From: Leptospira sp. GIMC2001
GTDB lineage: Bacteria > Spirochaetota > Leptospiria > Leptospirales > Leptospiraceae
Length of the DNA stretch: 64,000 nt
Direction of reading: 5' to 3'
Assembly: GCF_028462125.1 (NCBI RefSeq)
Contig: NZ_CP115468.1
Span: 1,649,997-1,713,996 of the forward strand
Shown here: positions 56,154-64,000 of the stretch, one piece after another
How positions within the stretch are numbered: position 1 is the stretch's first letter
Layout: every line of letters starts with the position of its first letter
Notes under the pieces: model-generated
The model's input: only the letters and a program-made list of their open reading frames with translations
Told to the model about the DNA's origin: nothing
Database searches by the model: none
Position numbers and translations under genes: made by a program

Positions 56154-58838
56154 AAAACCCAATCTGATCAAAACTCAGGAACTGTGAGCTATACCTACAA
56201 TCTTGCTGGTGAGATGATCACACAAACGGATTCCCGCGGTGTAACTCAGATGTTTACCACAGATGGACTCGGTCGTATCACAAAGATTGAATCCACTGGT
56301 GGAAGTTTCGGAAACGAGTCTGCAACAGTTTACACATACGATTCTCCAAACTCAATCTCTAATACAAATACAATCGGGAAACTCACGAAGATATCCGATG
56401 CATCCGGAATCATGGAAATTGCTTACGATGCAAAAGGACAAGCGATTGTCGAGAAACGAACCATAGATGATCTAACATTGTTTTTCCAAAGAACCTACGA
56501 CGAACTAGGAAGAATGAAGACATTTACCTATCCAGAAGGAACGAAGATCGAAAACGTATATCTACCGTCAGGACAACTTACAACAATACTCATCCATGCT
56601 CATGATGGAAGCTATTCCAACCAACCTGTAGTTCAATATTTCGGACCCATAGAAGAAGATGGAAAGTTAATTGTTCGAAGAAAGACCGGAAATAAGGTTG
56701 AAATGGATATCGAGTATGATAGACTGAGACAGAGACCGAACGCAATCAAGACGAGACTAGGCGACGGGCACTTAGAACAAAAGGTAGAATACGAATATGA
56801 CAATAAAGGTAATATAGCGAAGATCACCGATCATATGAATGAATCTAGAAATCAAGAATTCGAATATGATAATATAAACCGAATAACCAAAGCAGTCGGA
56901 AAGTATGGTGAGGAAACATACAACTACAACCAAAATGGAAATCTCACTAAGAGAGGAAAGTATAATCTTCAATACAATAACCCTAATCATGTTCACGCTG
57001 TAACACAAGCCAACTCAATTGAAACAGGAGCGATAAACTATAGTTACGATTCCATTGGAAACTTAACCAATCGAAATGGAGATATGTATCGGTATGATAG
57101 CAAATCAAAACTAAGAGAAATTACCACTGCTGGTGGAGATGTGTTCACTTATGCATATGATCATACAGGACAAAGAATCAAGAAATATCTAAAGAATGCG
57201 GATACAACAACGTATAGTTTTGGGAACATCTATGAAGTTCACAGATCTCCTGGAGTTCCTGAGAGACATACCTTATTCATCTCAGGAATATCCGGAGATT
57301 TGGTATCTCAATACACAAGACCTGATGCCAATCTATTGAATGAAATTGCGGTTAATGAAAATAGCGAACAAAATGAACAGGATCTTGCGTATGTTATGAT
57401 AACGGGATACAACGATGTCAAACGTGATCTCACGCTTGTCTGGGATGGTATTCCATCAATACAGATTCTGCGCACAGGTTACACAGTTGTTGCACCCGTT
57501 AAACTATTTCTCTGGATAGGATTACTGCTTCTTGTGATCTATATTGCGATCAATATATCATCAGAAATCAAAGTTATTTCCAGATTTGCTTCTGCACTAG
57601 CTTTAGTTCCATTCCTCTTCATCAATATCTACAGTTGTTCACCGCTATTTTACGGTGGAGCTTCTGGCGAAGAAGGAGTTCCTCCTTGGCTCCTCGGACT
57701 TGGAATCCCAGCTGATACACAAGGTGTGAACTCACCAACCACCACATCTGGTGGAGGCGGTGGCGGAAGTGCCAGCCAAGAAACCGCTAGAATCCCAGGA
57801 ATGTTCTTTATGCATCCTGACCATTTGGGTAGCATAACCATGCTTACAGATGGATATGGTAATGTTCTCGCAGGTGGTGAAATGGGTGGAAAATCACATA
57901 TAACCTACAAACCATATGGAGAAATACTAAGAACTGATAGTTATGGACCCGATGTATCTAAATACAAATACACGGGTCAGGAAGAAGACATGGAATCAGG
58001 GTTATATTATTATAAAGCAAGATACTACGATCCAGCTATGGGTAGGTTTACGCAGAATGATAGCATTGCATTCCCAGATAAGATCCAAGGTATGAATCGG
58101 ATGATGTATGTTGAAGGGAATCCGATAGAATATCGGGATACAACTGGGTATAGTCTGGATGTAGCATTTTATACTTTACTTTATCATTACGCAATGATCC
58201 CTGATAGTGAAGGAAAACAGGCTGCGTCTATTGGATTGATTTATTACCATAATGCACAGGTAAAAAAGGCAGGTAGTCGCGGCTGTCCACTAAGTGGGGG
58301 TAATTACGGAGTATTTGGAAATTTTCAAGGCGCAGGCGCATGCAATACGAAAACTACTAGAAATGTTTTTAAAGATGCATTAATTTTCTATGCAGTTGCG
58401 AACCATTTTTTAGGTAGTGATACAGCCACTGCAGCGACTCTGGCATACCTTTTAATCAACAAACCGAAATCACCTCTAACAATTGTTGATGGGTCTGGAG
58501 ATGAACATGATACTGATCATAGCTGGGATTTTTCTAAACCTGCCTTAAGATCAAATGAAGAGTGGATTAAGAAAAGCTGGGGAAATTATTATTCTATCAA
58601 TGCGCAGAAAGAACAGTATTGGAGAGAATACGATGCTCTGCCTGATTCGTATAATAGGCTAGGCAAAACAGGAAAGTCTGTTGTCGCAGGTATAAATTAT
58701 TTAGGTACTACGATATTTGATTCCATCGCTTTGAGAGTCGGAACTGGATTGTTTCTAACACAGAACTATTATGGTAATATACATCGAGGATTAAAATCAC
58801 TAAACATAAAAACTCTCAAAAAGGTAAGCTTCCAATGA
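51606..58838 (+). CDS. Giant SpvB/FG-GAP/RHS-repeat protein with variable C-terminal tip
   Basis: Predicted protein of 2410 residues. A hydrophobic N-terminal segment (15-37) may target it to the membrane. An SpvB-like domain covers about 45-300 (PEGTGGMTPQISLSY, GSASIGKGWVLSG). Seven DxNGDG/DxDGDG calcium-type motifs of FG-GAP repeats lie at about 500-1000, with a coiled coil near 690-800. YD/RHS repeats run from about 1250 to 1900. Two membrane-like helices (about 1965-2020) and a Gly-rich linker come before the RHS core end (HPDHLGS near 2068, YYYKARYYDPAMGRF near 2140, GNPIEYRDTTGYS near 2171). The final ~230 residues are unlike the rest and are the likely toxin tip. It is coupled by ATGA to a small lipoprotein gene. 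Confidence 0.93.
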   Translation: MLDIKLKIINDKILYKIISYGITFFVFVSIGLAFNFFSSTAPLPQAMPEPSVDANGNLTMAFPLEIPEGTGGMTPQISLSYHSQGGSASIGKGWVLSGLPEIRRDADLDSYKEQKYSHSYNGSLFHINGTGKYGFRSENFARLEPQGNSNNPASWIERSADGDWKVYGDGADHTIASMDSAENWVWAIKSEQDVLGNEIKYEYYKNDGNLLPKEIIYANGRRTIEFSYEDFSDDKISYVLRNQRKETKILSEIRFYTDGSKSHSYDFTYDIDNTRNVFSLNSILYKADSYTNTHIPISFQKTGKPRGFLDQFGTQDIQTNGYGVLIDTVDRLFELVKQILFQKMMSQVQAGAKRGNMNSFERSATANFNGTISTLSGTSATNATGRFPKNLQSGLKRSIAPYTSLGEIYLNIAQDAVAPPSNPPTNNDHEFQNMSTEGVGRYPIKDRKTCDWGVIACVCAAVVPGCHTEVINYCGQFLFFGGFDSCQNGINAPIAMVIPTDINGDGITEYSRLLGRMDASMALHVHDETGAFGDTVLPNLPIRYNTYMDVADIDGDGRTDFVYAFGGKLHVAFSEGTYLSSPLVFHHVALKDMPLIFTRVDEYKPSDFLMDWNRDGRTDFVHVEGKYVNVYLSTGRNFATKKTYDLTGLEPIEIITKDENPTSSHRLSGFADMDGDGNLEHVMMRPSPVGGFNSILDQINAENKLELEQKQAEFAPQKNQLLGILSNPANYSGGQIAETRGQLRESDRETYDQFIAGEVEMDTALEQTFIASFDAFFIGPKIENLVNDQRIRLEEEQNRLADLKIEFNSFVAVVTYFSPNGVAVRQETQDINTLGLAGMNWLLDVNGDGLPDLVSLTNHLSKANPFSMDDNFNEILKLIDVELIVRLNEGGRFSSTATATAISSGFAKNSGGYQLADVNLDGEVDFLVPTGVHGRDYEIYLGNGLGNFTHLSGIKLTLPIDADVKSLRMEDRNGDGVPDMHIQYGRDFKTRVVTSVRDYPEGLITQITDGNGGSTQINYSWKKDMAGTVVEANRSYVNGVPNYGAQVLVQSVTRQASPDLAVSTKSFSYSNQRYKMGDEITSANLGFETVTETHSLNGNTEAIVTTRYSQNPNYAGTVSWQEVRDSQNVLVSRTDMSYAIYYPTAISKLVLPTSTTSLSYVNGQLKDTKTTTTTYNPNYAYSPATLTENWNGRITTQETYYASEPGLGILAEPIEEITKINGELVSHVTRSFANGNITSESKLVEPGKWYAQYFTYDTTGNVITQTDSLGRTLQYTYGGTNGNLPITATNAIGQTTSKEYDPITDLETKSTDANGNITTMNYDKYGRTTESSFNGNKVQSIYYEYAGSLMTTTTVTHSTSGDSWTKAVTDKEGKTRLTESLVNAGITSTEETKYDNKGRAIQKSHAYLTGETPTWTTTEYYPVTEDNLQRPKRITANTGEITEIVYSLNSTNITISKDSEVIRTETATSDNFGQLQYKTVQGKTIQYTYNNKGQLVQVIDPGNSNTTMTYDLGGRKKTQSDQNSGTVSYTYNLAGEMITQTDSRGVTQMFTTDGLGRITKIESTGGSFGNESATVYTYDSPNSISNTNTIGKLTKISDASGIMEIAYDAKGQAIVEKRTIDDLTLFFQRTYDELGRMKTFTYPEGTKIENVYLPSGQLTTILIHAHDGSYSNQPVVQYFGPIEEDGKLIVRRKTGNKVEMDIEYDRLRQRPNAIKTRLGDGHLEQKVEYEYDNKGNIAKITDHMNESRNQEFEYDNINRITKAVGKYGEETYNYNQNGNLTKRGKYNLQYNNPNHVHAVTQANSIETGAINYSYDSIGNLTNRNGDMYRYDSKSKLREITTAGGDVFTYAYDHTGQRIKKYLKNADTTTYSFGNIYEVHRSPGVPERHTLFISGISGDLVSQYTRPDANLLNEIAVNENSEQNEQDLAYVMITGYNDVKRDLTLVWDGIPSIQILRTGYTVVAPVKLFLWIGLLLLVIYIAINISSEIKVISRFASALALVPFLFINIYSCSPLFYGGASGEEGVPPWLLGLGIPADTQGVNSPTTTSGGGGGGSASQETARIPGMFFMHPDHLGSITMLTDGYGNVLAGGEMGGKSHITYKPYGEILRTDSYGPDVSKYKYTGQEEDMESGLYYYKARYYDPAMGRFTQNDSIAFPDKIQGMNRMMYVEGNPIEYRDTTGYSLDVAFYTLLYHYAMIPDSEGKQAASIGLIYYHNAQVKKAGSRGCPLSGGNYGVFGNFQGAGACNTKTTRNVFKDALIFYAVANHFLGSDTATAATLAYLLINKPKSPLTIVDGSGDEHDTDHSWDFSKPALRSNEEWIKKSWGNYYSINAQKEQYWREYDALPDSYNRLGKTGKSVVAGINYLGTTIFDSIALRVGTGLFLTQNYYGNIHRGLKSLNIKTLKKVSFQ

Positions 58839-59227
58839 ATAGACAATTAATTATATGCTCAGTACTGATAATGTTATGCTTGGGTAACTGTTATGTTGGA
58901 ACGGCAAGAGATGCATGTAGATATGAGGTTAATTTTAATAAACCGGAAGTTTGCAATGGTGATTTTTTTACAATTTTCGCTTTACCTCCTAGAGATGGCG
59001 ATTACCAAAGAAGAACTCAGGATGCAACATCACTTCTATTCTTTTGTTACTTATACTACGAAGATCTTAAAAATTGCGATGATGATAACAATCGCTATAA
59101 ACCAGGTCTATATGGACTAAATATATTTAATAATCGCATAGAGAATTATCATAATCTTATTAATGCGTTTCAAAGGAAAAAAAATATTCGATTCTTCAAG
59201 CAGAAAACTACCGAGATAGTGTCCTAA
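58835..59227 (+). CDS. Small lipoprotein, candidate immunity protein for the RHS tip
   Basis: Predicted protein of 130 residues whose ATG overlaps the RHS stop (ATGA, 58835-58838). The signal segment LIICSVLIMLCLGNC ends in a relaxed lipobox, so it should sit in the periplasmic membrane face. The mature part has four further cysteines (DACRYE, EVCNGD, LLFFCYL, KNCDDD). Position right after a polymorphic toxin tip is the usual place of an immunity gene. The last ~12 residues may be wrong: after the A8 run at 59177-59184, another frame reads on more convincingly. Confidence 0.65.
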   Translation: MNRQLIICSVLIMLCLGNCYVGTARDACRYEVNFNKPEVCNGDFFTIFALPPRDGDYQRRTQDATSLLFFCYLYYEDLKNCDDDNNRYKPGLYGLNIFNNRIENYHNLINAFQRKKNIRFFKQKTTEIVS

Positions 59228-59446
59228 ATTATGAAAAATTAATTGCTATGTGAAAATGGAAGAGATCAAAGTCTAAAAATTTTAGAAAGGTTTGCTCGTG
59301 TGGAGTCATGAATACATGTAAGAATAAAACTATTGATCTTGGATCTCAAAATGAGTTAAAAAAAAGACTTTCATAAAGTTAGTGGGGAGCATAAAAAACT
59401 ATGGGAAAAGATTTATATTTATGTTTTTTCTCAAGAATTGGAATGA
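59185..59446 (+). pseudogene. Frameshifted coding remnants between the two RHS genes
   Basis: No intact gene is present, but protein-like segments occur in shifting frames. After the A8 run at 59177-59184 one frame gives ILQAENYRDSVLNYEKLIAM. A second frame then gives CENGRDQSLKILERFARVES. From ATG 59308 a third gives NKTIDLGSQNELKK up to another A8 run (59358-59365), after which the shifted frame reads DFHKVSGEHKKLWEKIY and ends at TGA 59444-59446. They could be the lost tail of the immunity gene or an orphan toxin/immunity fragment. Confidence 0.35.
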
Positions 59447-59452
59447 ATTATT

Positions 59453-62400
59453 ATGTTGGATATTAAATTGAAAATAATTAACGATAAAATACTTTCTAGA
59501 ATAATTTCCTACGGGATTACTTTTTTTCTTTTTGCTTCTATTGGCTTAGCTTTTAATTTTTTTTCCTCCACGGCACCGCTTCCTCAAGCAATGCCTGAGT
59601 CTTCCGTAGACGCTAATGGTAATTTAACTATGGCTTTTCCCTTAGAAATTCCTGAAGGGACAAGTGGTATGACACCACAGATTTCCCTAAGCTATCATTC
59701 CCAAGGTGGTTCGGCTTCGATAGGCAAGGGTTGGGTATTATCTGGACTGCCTGAAATTCGCAGAGATGCGGATTTGGATTCTTATAAGGAACAAAAATAT
59801 TCGCATAGTTATAATGGTTCCTTATTTCATATAAATGGAACGGGGAAATACGGGTTTCGTTCTGAGAATTTTGCAAGGCTTGAGCCACAAGGTAACTCTA
59901 ACAATCCTGCATCTTGGATAGAACGCTCAGCTGATGGCGATTGGAAGGTTTATGGAGATGGTGCAGATCATACGATTGCATCTATGGATTCTGCCGAGAA
60001 CTGGGTATGGGCGATTAAATCCGAACAGGATGTTCTGGGAAATGAAATCAAATATGAATATTATAAAAATGATGGAAATCTATTACCTAAAGAAATTATT
60101 TATGCAAATGGAAGAAGAACTATTGAGTTTAGCTATGAAGATTTTAGTGATGATAAGATTAGTTATGTGCTGAGAAATCAACGCAAGGAGACTAAAATTT
60201 TATCCGAAATCCGTTTCTATACGGATGGAAGCAAGTCGCATAGTTACGATTTTACATATGATATTGATAATACACGGAATGTTTTCTCTTTAAATTCGAT
60301 CTTGTATAAGGCTGACAGCTATACTAATACTCATATACCGATTAGCTTCCAGAAGACCGGTAAACCTCGTGGCTTTTTGGATCAATTTGGAACACAAGAT
60401 ATCCAAACTAATGGGTATGGAGTTCTTATCGATACAGTAGATCGATTGTTTGAACTCGTAAAACAAATCCTTTTCCAGAAAATGATGAGTCAAGTTCAAG
60501 CAGGTGCAAAGCGTGGAAATATGAATTCTTTCGAACGGTCTGCGACTGCAAATTTTAACGGAACTATTTCGACCTTATCAGGAACGAGTGCAACAAATGC
60601 AACAGGAAGATTCCCTAAAAATCTTCAGAGTGGATTGAAGCGTAGTATTGCTCCGTATACTAGTCTTGGAGAGATCTACTTAAATATTGCTCAGGATGCA
60701 GTGGCACCTCCAAGCAACCCTCCCACGAACAATGACCATGAATTCCAAAATATGAGCACAGAGGGAGTGGGTCGTTATCCGATAAAAGATCGGAAAACCT
60801 GTGACTGGGGAGTGATCGCCTGTGTCTGTGCAGCAGTTGTGCCTGGTTGTCATACTGAGGTGATCAATTATTGTGGGCAGTTTCTATTTTTTGGAGGATT
60901 TGATTCTTGCCAAAATGGTATCAACGCTCCAATAGCAATGGTAATTCCAACCGATATCAATGGTGATGGAATAACAGAGTATTCTCGATTGCTTGGACGG
61001 ATGGATGCATCTATGGCATTGCATGTTCATGACGAGACAGGTGCATTTGGAGATACAGTTCTCCCCAATCTTCCAATTCGCTACAATACGTATATGGATG
61101 TTGCAGACATTGATGGAGATGGACGAACAGATTTTGTTTATGCGTTTGGTGGAAAGTTGCATGTTGCTTTCTCGGAAGGAACTTATTTATCAAGTCCTTT
61201 AGTATTTCATCATGTTGCACTGAAAGATATGCCCCTGATTTTTACTCGTGTAGATGAATATAAACCTAGTGACTTTCTAATGGATTGGAATCGCGATGGA
61301 CGGACAGATTTTGTCCATGTGGAAGGTAAGTATGTAAATGTGTATCTGTCGACAGGTAGAAATTTTGCGACGAAGAAAACCTATGATCTAACTGGACTTG
61401 AACCTATTGAGATTATTACCAAGGATGAAAATCCAACGAGTTCGCATCGATTGTCAGGCTTTGCCGACATGGATGGAGATGGAAATTTAGAGCATGTGAT
61501 GATGAGACCAAGTCCAGTGGGAGGTTTCAATAGTATCCTTGATCAGATCAATGCAGAAAATAAACTTGAGTTAGAACAAAAGCAAGCTGAGTTTGCTCCA
61601 CAAAAGAACCAATTATTAGGGATACTTTCAAACCCAGCAAATTATTCTGGAGGACAAATTGCTGAGACGAGAGGTCAATTGCGAGAATCTGATCGGGAGA
61701 CTTATGATCAGTTTATTGCAGGTGAGGTGGAAATGGATACCGCACTTGAGCAGACTTTTATTGCATCCTTTGATGCATTTTTTATTGGACCTAAAATTGA
61801 AAATTTAGTCAATGATCAAAGAATTAGATTGGAAGAAGAACAAAATCGTTTAGCTGATTTGAAAATTGAGTTCAATTCCTTTGTTGCAGTGGTGACCTAT
61901 TTCTCTCCGAATGGCGTTGCTGTTAGGCAAGAAACTCAAGATATCAATACTTTAGGTCTTGCAGGAATGAATTGGCTTCTAGATGTAAATGGAGACGGTT
62001 TACCTGATCTTGTGAGCCTTACCAATCATCTGAGTAAAGCCAATCCATTTTCTATGGATGATAATTTTAATGAAATTCTCAAGTTAATCGATGTGGAATT
62101 GATTGTACGCTTAAACGAAGGTGGAAGATTCTCATCAACTGCAACCGCAACTGCAATCAGTTCAGGTTTTGCAAAGAATTCTGGAGGATACCAGCTTGCT
62201 GATGTAAACTTGGATGGAGAGGTAGATTTTCTCGTACCAACAGGTGTTCATGGTAGGGACTACGAAATCTATCTTGGAAATGGGTTGGGAAACTTTACCC
62301 ATCTATCAGGAATAAAGCTAACATTACCCATAGATGCAGATGTAAAATCCCTTCGAATGGAAGATCGGAATGGCGACGGCGTTCCCGATATGCATATTCA

Positions 62401-64000
62401 ATACGGACGAGATTTCAAGACTCGCGTCGTTACATCAGTTCGGGATTATCCTGAAGGTTTGATAACTCAGATAACAGATGGAAACGGTGGCTCGACTCAG
62501 ATCAACTACTCTTGGAAAAAAGATATGGCAGGCACTGTAGTCGAAGCCAACCGAAGCTACGTAAATGGGGTTCCCAATTATGGTGCACAGGTTCTTGTTC
62601 AATCCGTCACAAGACAGGCATCTCCCGACTTGGCCGTGTCGACTAAATCCTTCTCTTACTCCAATCAAAGATATAAAATGGGAGATGAAATAACATCGGC
62701 TAATCTCGGTTTTGAAACCGTAACAGAAACCCATTCTCTGAACGGCAATACGGAAGCTATAGTCACAACTAGATATTCCCAAAATCCAAATTATGCGGGA
62801 ACTGTATCTTGGCAGGAAGTGCGAGATAGCCAGAACGTGCTCGTATCCAGAACGGATATGAGCTATGCGATTTATTATCCAACTGCAATATCGAAACTTG
62901 TTCTTCCTACCTCCACAACATCCCTCAGCTACGTGAATGGACAGCTCAAAGATACAAAAACTACCACTACTACCTACAATCCAAACTACGCATACAGCCC
63001 CGCAACCTTAACCGAGAACTGGAACGGACGCATCACAACACAGGAAACATACTACGCAAGCGAACCAGGGCTGGGAATCCTCGCCGAACCCATTGAAGAA
63101 ATCACGAAAATCAACGGCGAATTGGTCTCCCACGTAACACGTAGTTTTGCGAACGGAAATATAACCAGCGAATCTAAATTAGTAGAACCTGGAAAATGGT
63201 ATGCTCAGTATTTTACATACGACACAACTGGCAATGTTATAACTCAGACGGATAGCTTGGGCAGAACCCTACAATACACGTACGGCGGAACCAACGGAAA
63301 CCTACCAATCACTGCAACCAATGCCATTGGTCAGACAACTAGCAAAGAATATGATCCAATAACAGATCTAGAAACCAAATCTACCGATGCCAATGGAAAT
63401 ATCACAACCATGAACTATGACAAATACGGTCGAACCACAGAGTCATCATTCAATGGAAACAAAGTCCAATCTATTTACTATGAATATGCTGGAAGTCTAA
63501 TGACAACTACCACAGTTACCCATAGCACAAGTGGAGACAGTTGGACAAAGGCAGTAACCGACAAGGAAGGCAAGACAAGACTCACGGAAAGCTTAGTTAA
63601 TGCAGGAATAACATCGACAGAAGAAACCAAATACGATAATAAAGGACGAGCCATCCAAAAAAGCCATGCCTACTTAACAGGTGAAACACCAACTTGGACA
63701 ACGACCGAATACTACCCAGTTACCGAAGACAATCTGCAAAGACCCAAGCGCATAACAGCTAACACTGGTGAAATTACCGAAATTGTCTATTCTCTCAATT
63801 CAACTAATATCACAATATCCAAAGATTCAGAAGTGATTCGAACAGAGACCGCTACCTCAGACAACTTTGGCCAACTCCAATACAAAACTGTCCAAGGCAA
63901 AACCATCCAATATACCTACAACAACAAAGGACAACTTGTACAGGTAATTGATCCAGGAAATTCCAATACTACCATGACGTATGATTTGGGTGGAAGAAAG
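59453..64000 (+). CDS. Second SpvB/FG-GAP/RHS-repeat protein, partial (runs off the window)
   Basis: An uninterrupted frame of 1516 codons to the last base. It matches the first RHS protein from its ATG, with the same SpvB domain, FG-GAP motifs and first RHS repeats. Differences seen are few and near the N-terminus, for example MPESSV for MPEPSV and GTSGM for GTGGM. The C-terminal tip is outside the window and may differ from that of copy 1. There is no clear ribosome-binding site, as in copy 1, and the upstream DNA is different. Confidence 0.93.
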   Translation, partial: MLDIKLKIINDKILSRIISYGITFFLFASIGLAFNFFSSTAPLPQAMPESSVDANGNLTMAFPLEIPEGTSGMTPQISLSYHSQGGSASIGKGWVLSGLPEIRRDADLDSYKEQKYSHSYNGSLFHINGTGKYGFRSENFARLEPQGNSNNPASWIERSADGDWKVYGDGADHTIASMDSAENWVWAIKSEQDVLGNEIKYEYYKNDGNLLPKEIIYANGRRTIEFSYEDFSDDKISYVLRNQRKETKILSEIRFYTDGSKSHSYDFTYDIDNTRNVFSLNSILYKADSYTNTHIPISFQKTGKPRGFLDQFGTQDIQTNGYGVLIDTVDRLFELVKQILFQKMMSQVQAGAKRGNMNSFERSATANFNGTISTLSGTSATNATGRFPKNLQSGLKRSIAPYTSLGEIYLNIAQDAVAPPSNPPTNNDHEFQNMSTEGVGRYPIKDRKTCDWGVIACVCAAVVPGCHTEVINYCGQFLFFGGFDSCQNGINAPIAMVIPTDINGDGITEYSRLLGRMDASMALHVHDETGAFGDTVLPNLPIRYNTYMDVADIDGDGRTDFVYAFGGKLHVAFSEGTYLSSPLVFHHVALKDMPLIFTRVDEYKPSDFLMDWNRDGRTDFVHVEGKYVNVYLSTGRNFATKKTYDLTGLEPIEIITKDENPTSSHRLSGFADMDGDGNLEHVMMRPSPVGGFNSILDQINAENKLELEQKQAEFAPQKNQLLGILSNPANYSGGQIAETRGQLRESDRETYDQFIAGEVEMDTALEQTFIASFDAFFIGPKIENLVNDQRIRLEEEQNRLADLKIEFNSFVAVVTYFSPNGVAVRQETQDINTLGLAGMNWLLDVNGDGLPDLVSLTNHLSKANPFSMDDNFNEILKLIDVELIVRLNEGGRFSSTATATAISSGFAKNSGGYQLADVNLDGEVDFLVPTGVHGRDYEIYLGNGLGNFTHLSGIKLTLPIDADVKSLRMEDRNGDGVPDMHIQYGRDFKTRVVTSVRDYPEGLITQITDGNGGSTQINYSWKKDMAGTVVEANRSYVNGVPNYGAQVLVQSVTRQASPDLAVSTKSFSYSNQRYKMGDEITSANLGFETVTETHSLNGNTEAIVTTRYSQNPNYAGTVSWQEVRDSQNVLVSRTDMSYAIYYPTAISKLVLPTSTTSLSYVNGQLKDTKTTTTTYNPNYAYSPATLTENWNGRITTQETYYASEPGLGILAEPIEEITKINGELVSHVTRSFANGNITSESKLVEPGKWYAQYFTYDTTGNVITQTDSLGRTLQYTYGGTNGNLPITATNAIGQTTSKEYDPITDLETKSTDANGNITTMNYDKYGRTTESSFNGNKVQSIYYEYAGSLMTTTTVTHSTSGDSWTKAVTDKEGKTRLTESLVNAGITSTEETKYDNKGRAIQKSHAYLTGETPTWTTTEYYPVTEDNLQRPKRITANTGEITEIVYSLNSTNITISKDSEVIRTETATSDNFGQLQYKTVQGKTIQYTYNNKGQLVQVIDPGNSNTTMTYDLGGRK
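59453..64000 (+). repeat. Direct repeat, copy 2 (RHS gene 5' part)
   Basis: Partner of 51606-56153, at an offset of 7847 bases. Differences are confined to the first ~240 bp (last one at 59686). The copy is cut by the window end, so the full repeat length is unknown. Confidence 0.92.

Noticed and set aside
52443..56827. Several 60-115-codon frames on the minus strand inside the RHS gene, repeated in copy 2
   Set aside because: They are shadows of a long coding gene and recur only because the gene is duplicated.

Overview
The window looks like chromosomal DNA of a Leptospira-type spirochaete. It is AT-rich. It has many short Leptospira-style lipoproteins with relaxed lipoboxes, DUF1566, kelch and NADase-type glycan-binding secreted proteins, a flagellar chaperone gene, LpxC (an LPS-bearing cell), a 7TM-HAMP-SpoIIE-TPR phosphatase and an Hsp20 pair behind a CIRCE operator. 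No rRNA, tRNA or CRISPR array was recognised. Species assignment is inference.

Layout. 1-2933 (+): sulfate activation and siroheme synthesis (cysD end, cysN, SUMT, Met8-like). 3171-7794 (-): purN-purH, two envelope proteins of unknown function and a transaldolase-type aldolase. 7840-9229 (+): fliS, a coiled-coil protein and a J-domain protein. 9197-10332 (-): lipoprotein and DedA. 10427-20806: dgt, PTS enzyme I, lpxC, an Mla-type lipid transport operon with an unusual aromatic-repeat protein, ddl and a sodium:solute symporter. 20892-24011 (-): xseAB, an AI-2E-type permease and a small exported protein. 24075-32653 (+): DedA, the SpoIIE phosphatase, a FemAB-like protein and clpS-clpA. 32696-34702: RidA plus membrane protein, and the CIRCE-controlled hsp20 pair. 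34744-39819 (-): hisC-leuA and a lipoprotein-argC-nucleosidase string. 39961-44869: accessory envelope proteins.

From about 44900 onward the DNA is accessory. A probable mobile element (about 44950-47520) has a nested, GC-richer, potentially structured leader. It is followed by an IS1595-like DDE transposase with an extra C-terminal winged-helix region, an HNH nuclease and a small basic protein. The three genes are chained by identical 8-bp ATGnnTAG overlaps. Next come a decayed IS3-type transposase end and a STAS-like (DUF4325-type) pseudogene with two in-frame stops, cut at the IS terminus. A three-gene envelope operon with a kelch lipoprotein (48601-51502, -) faces a 2410-residue SpvB/FG-GAP/RHS protein (51606-58838, +). 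That gene has a variable C-terminal tip and an ATGA-coupled lipoprotein that is a candidate immunity protein. A second RHS gene starts at 59453 and runs off the window. It repeats the first with a constant 7847-bp offset; all differences I saw lie in its first ~240 bp.

The best candidates for something undescribed are the leader/transposase/HNH/small-protein cassette and the tandem RHS toxin locus with its frameshifted remnants at two A8 runs. Starts were chosen from ribosome-binding sites, overlaps and family N-termini, so several differ from the longest open frame.
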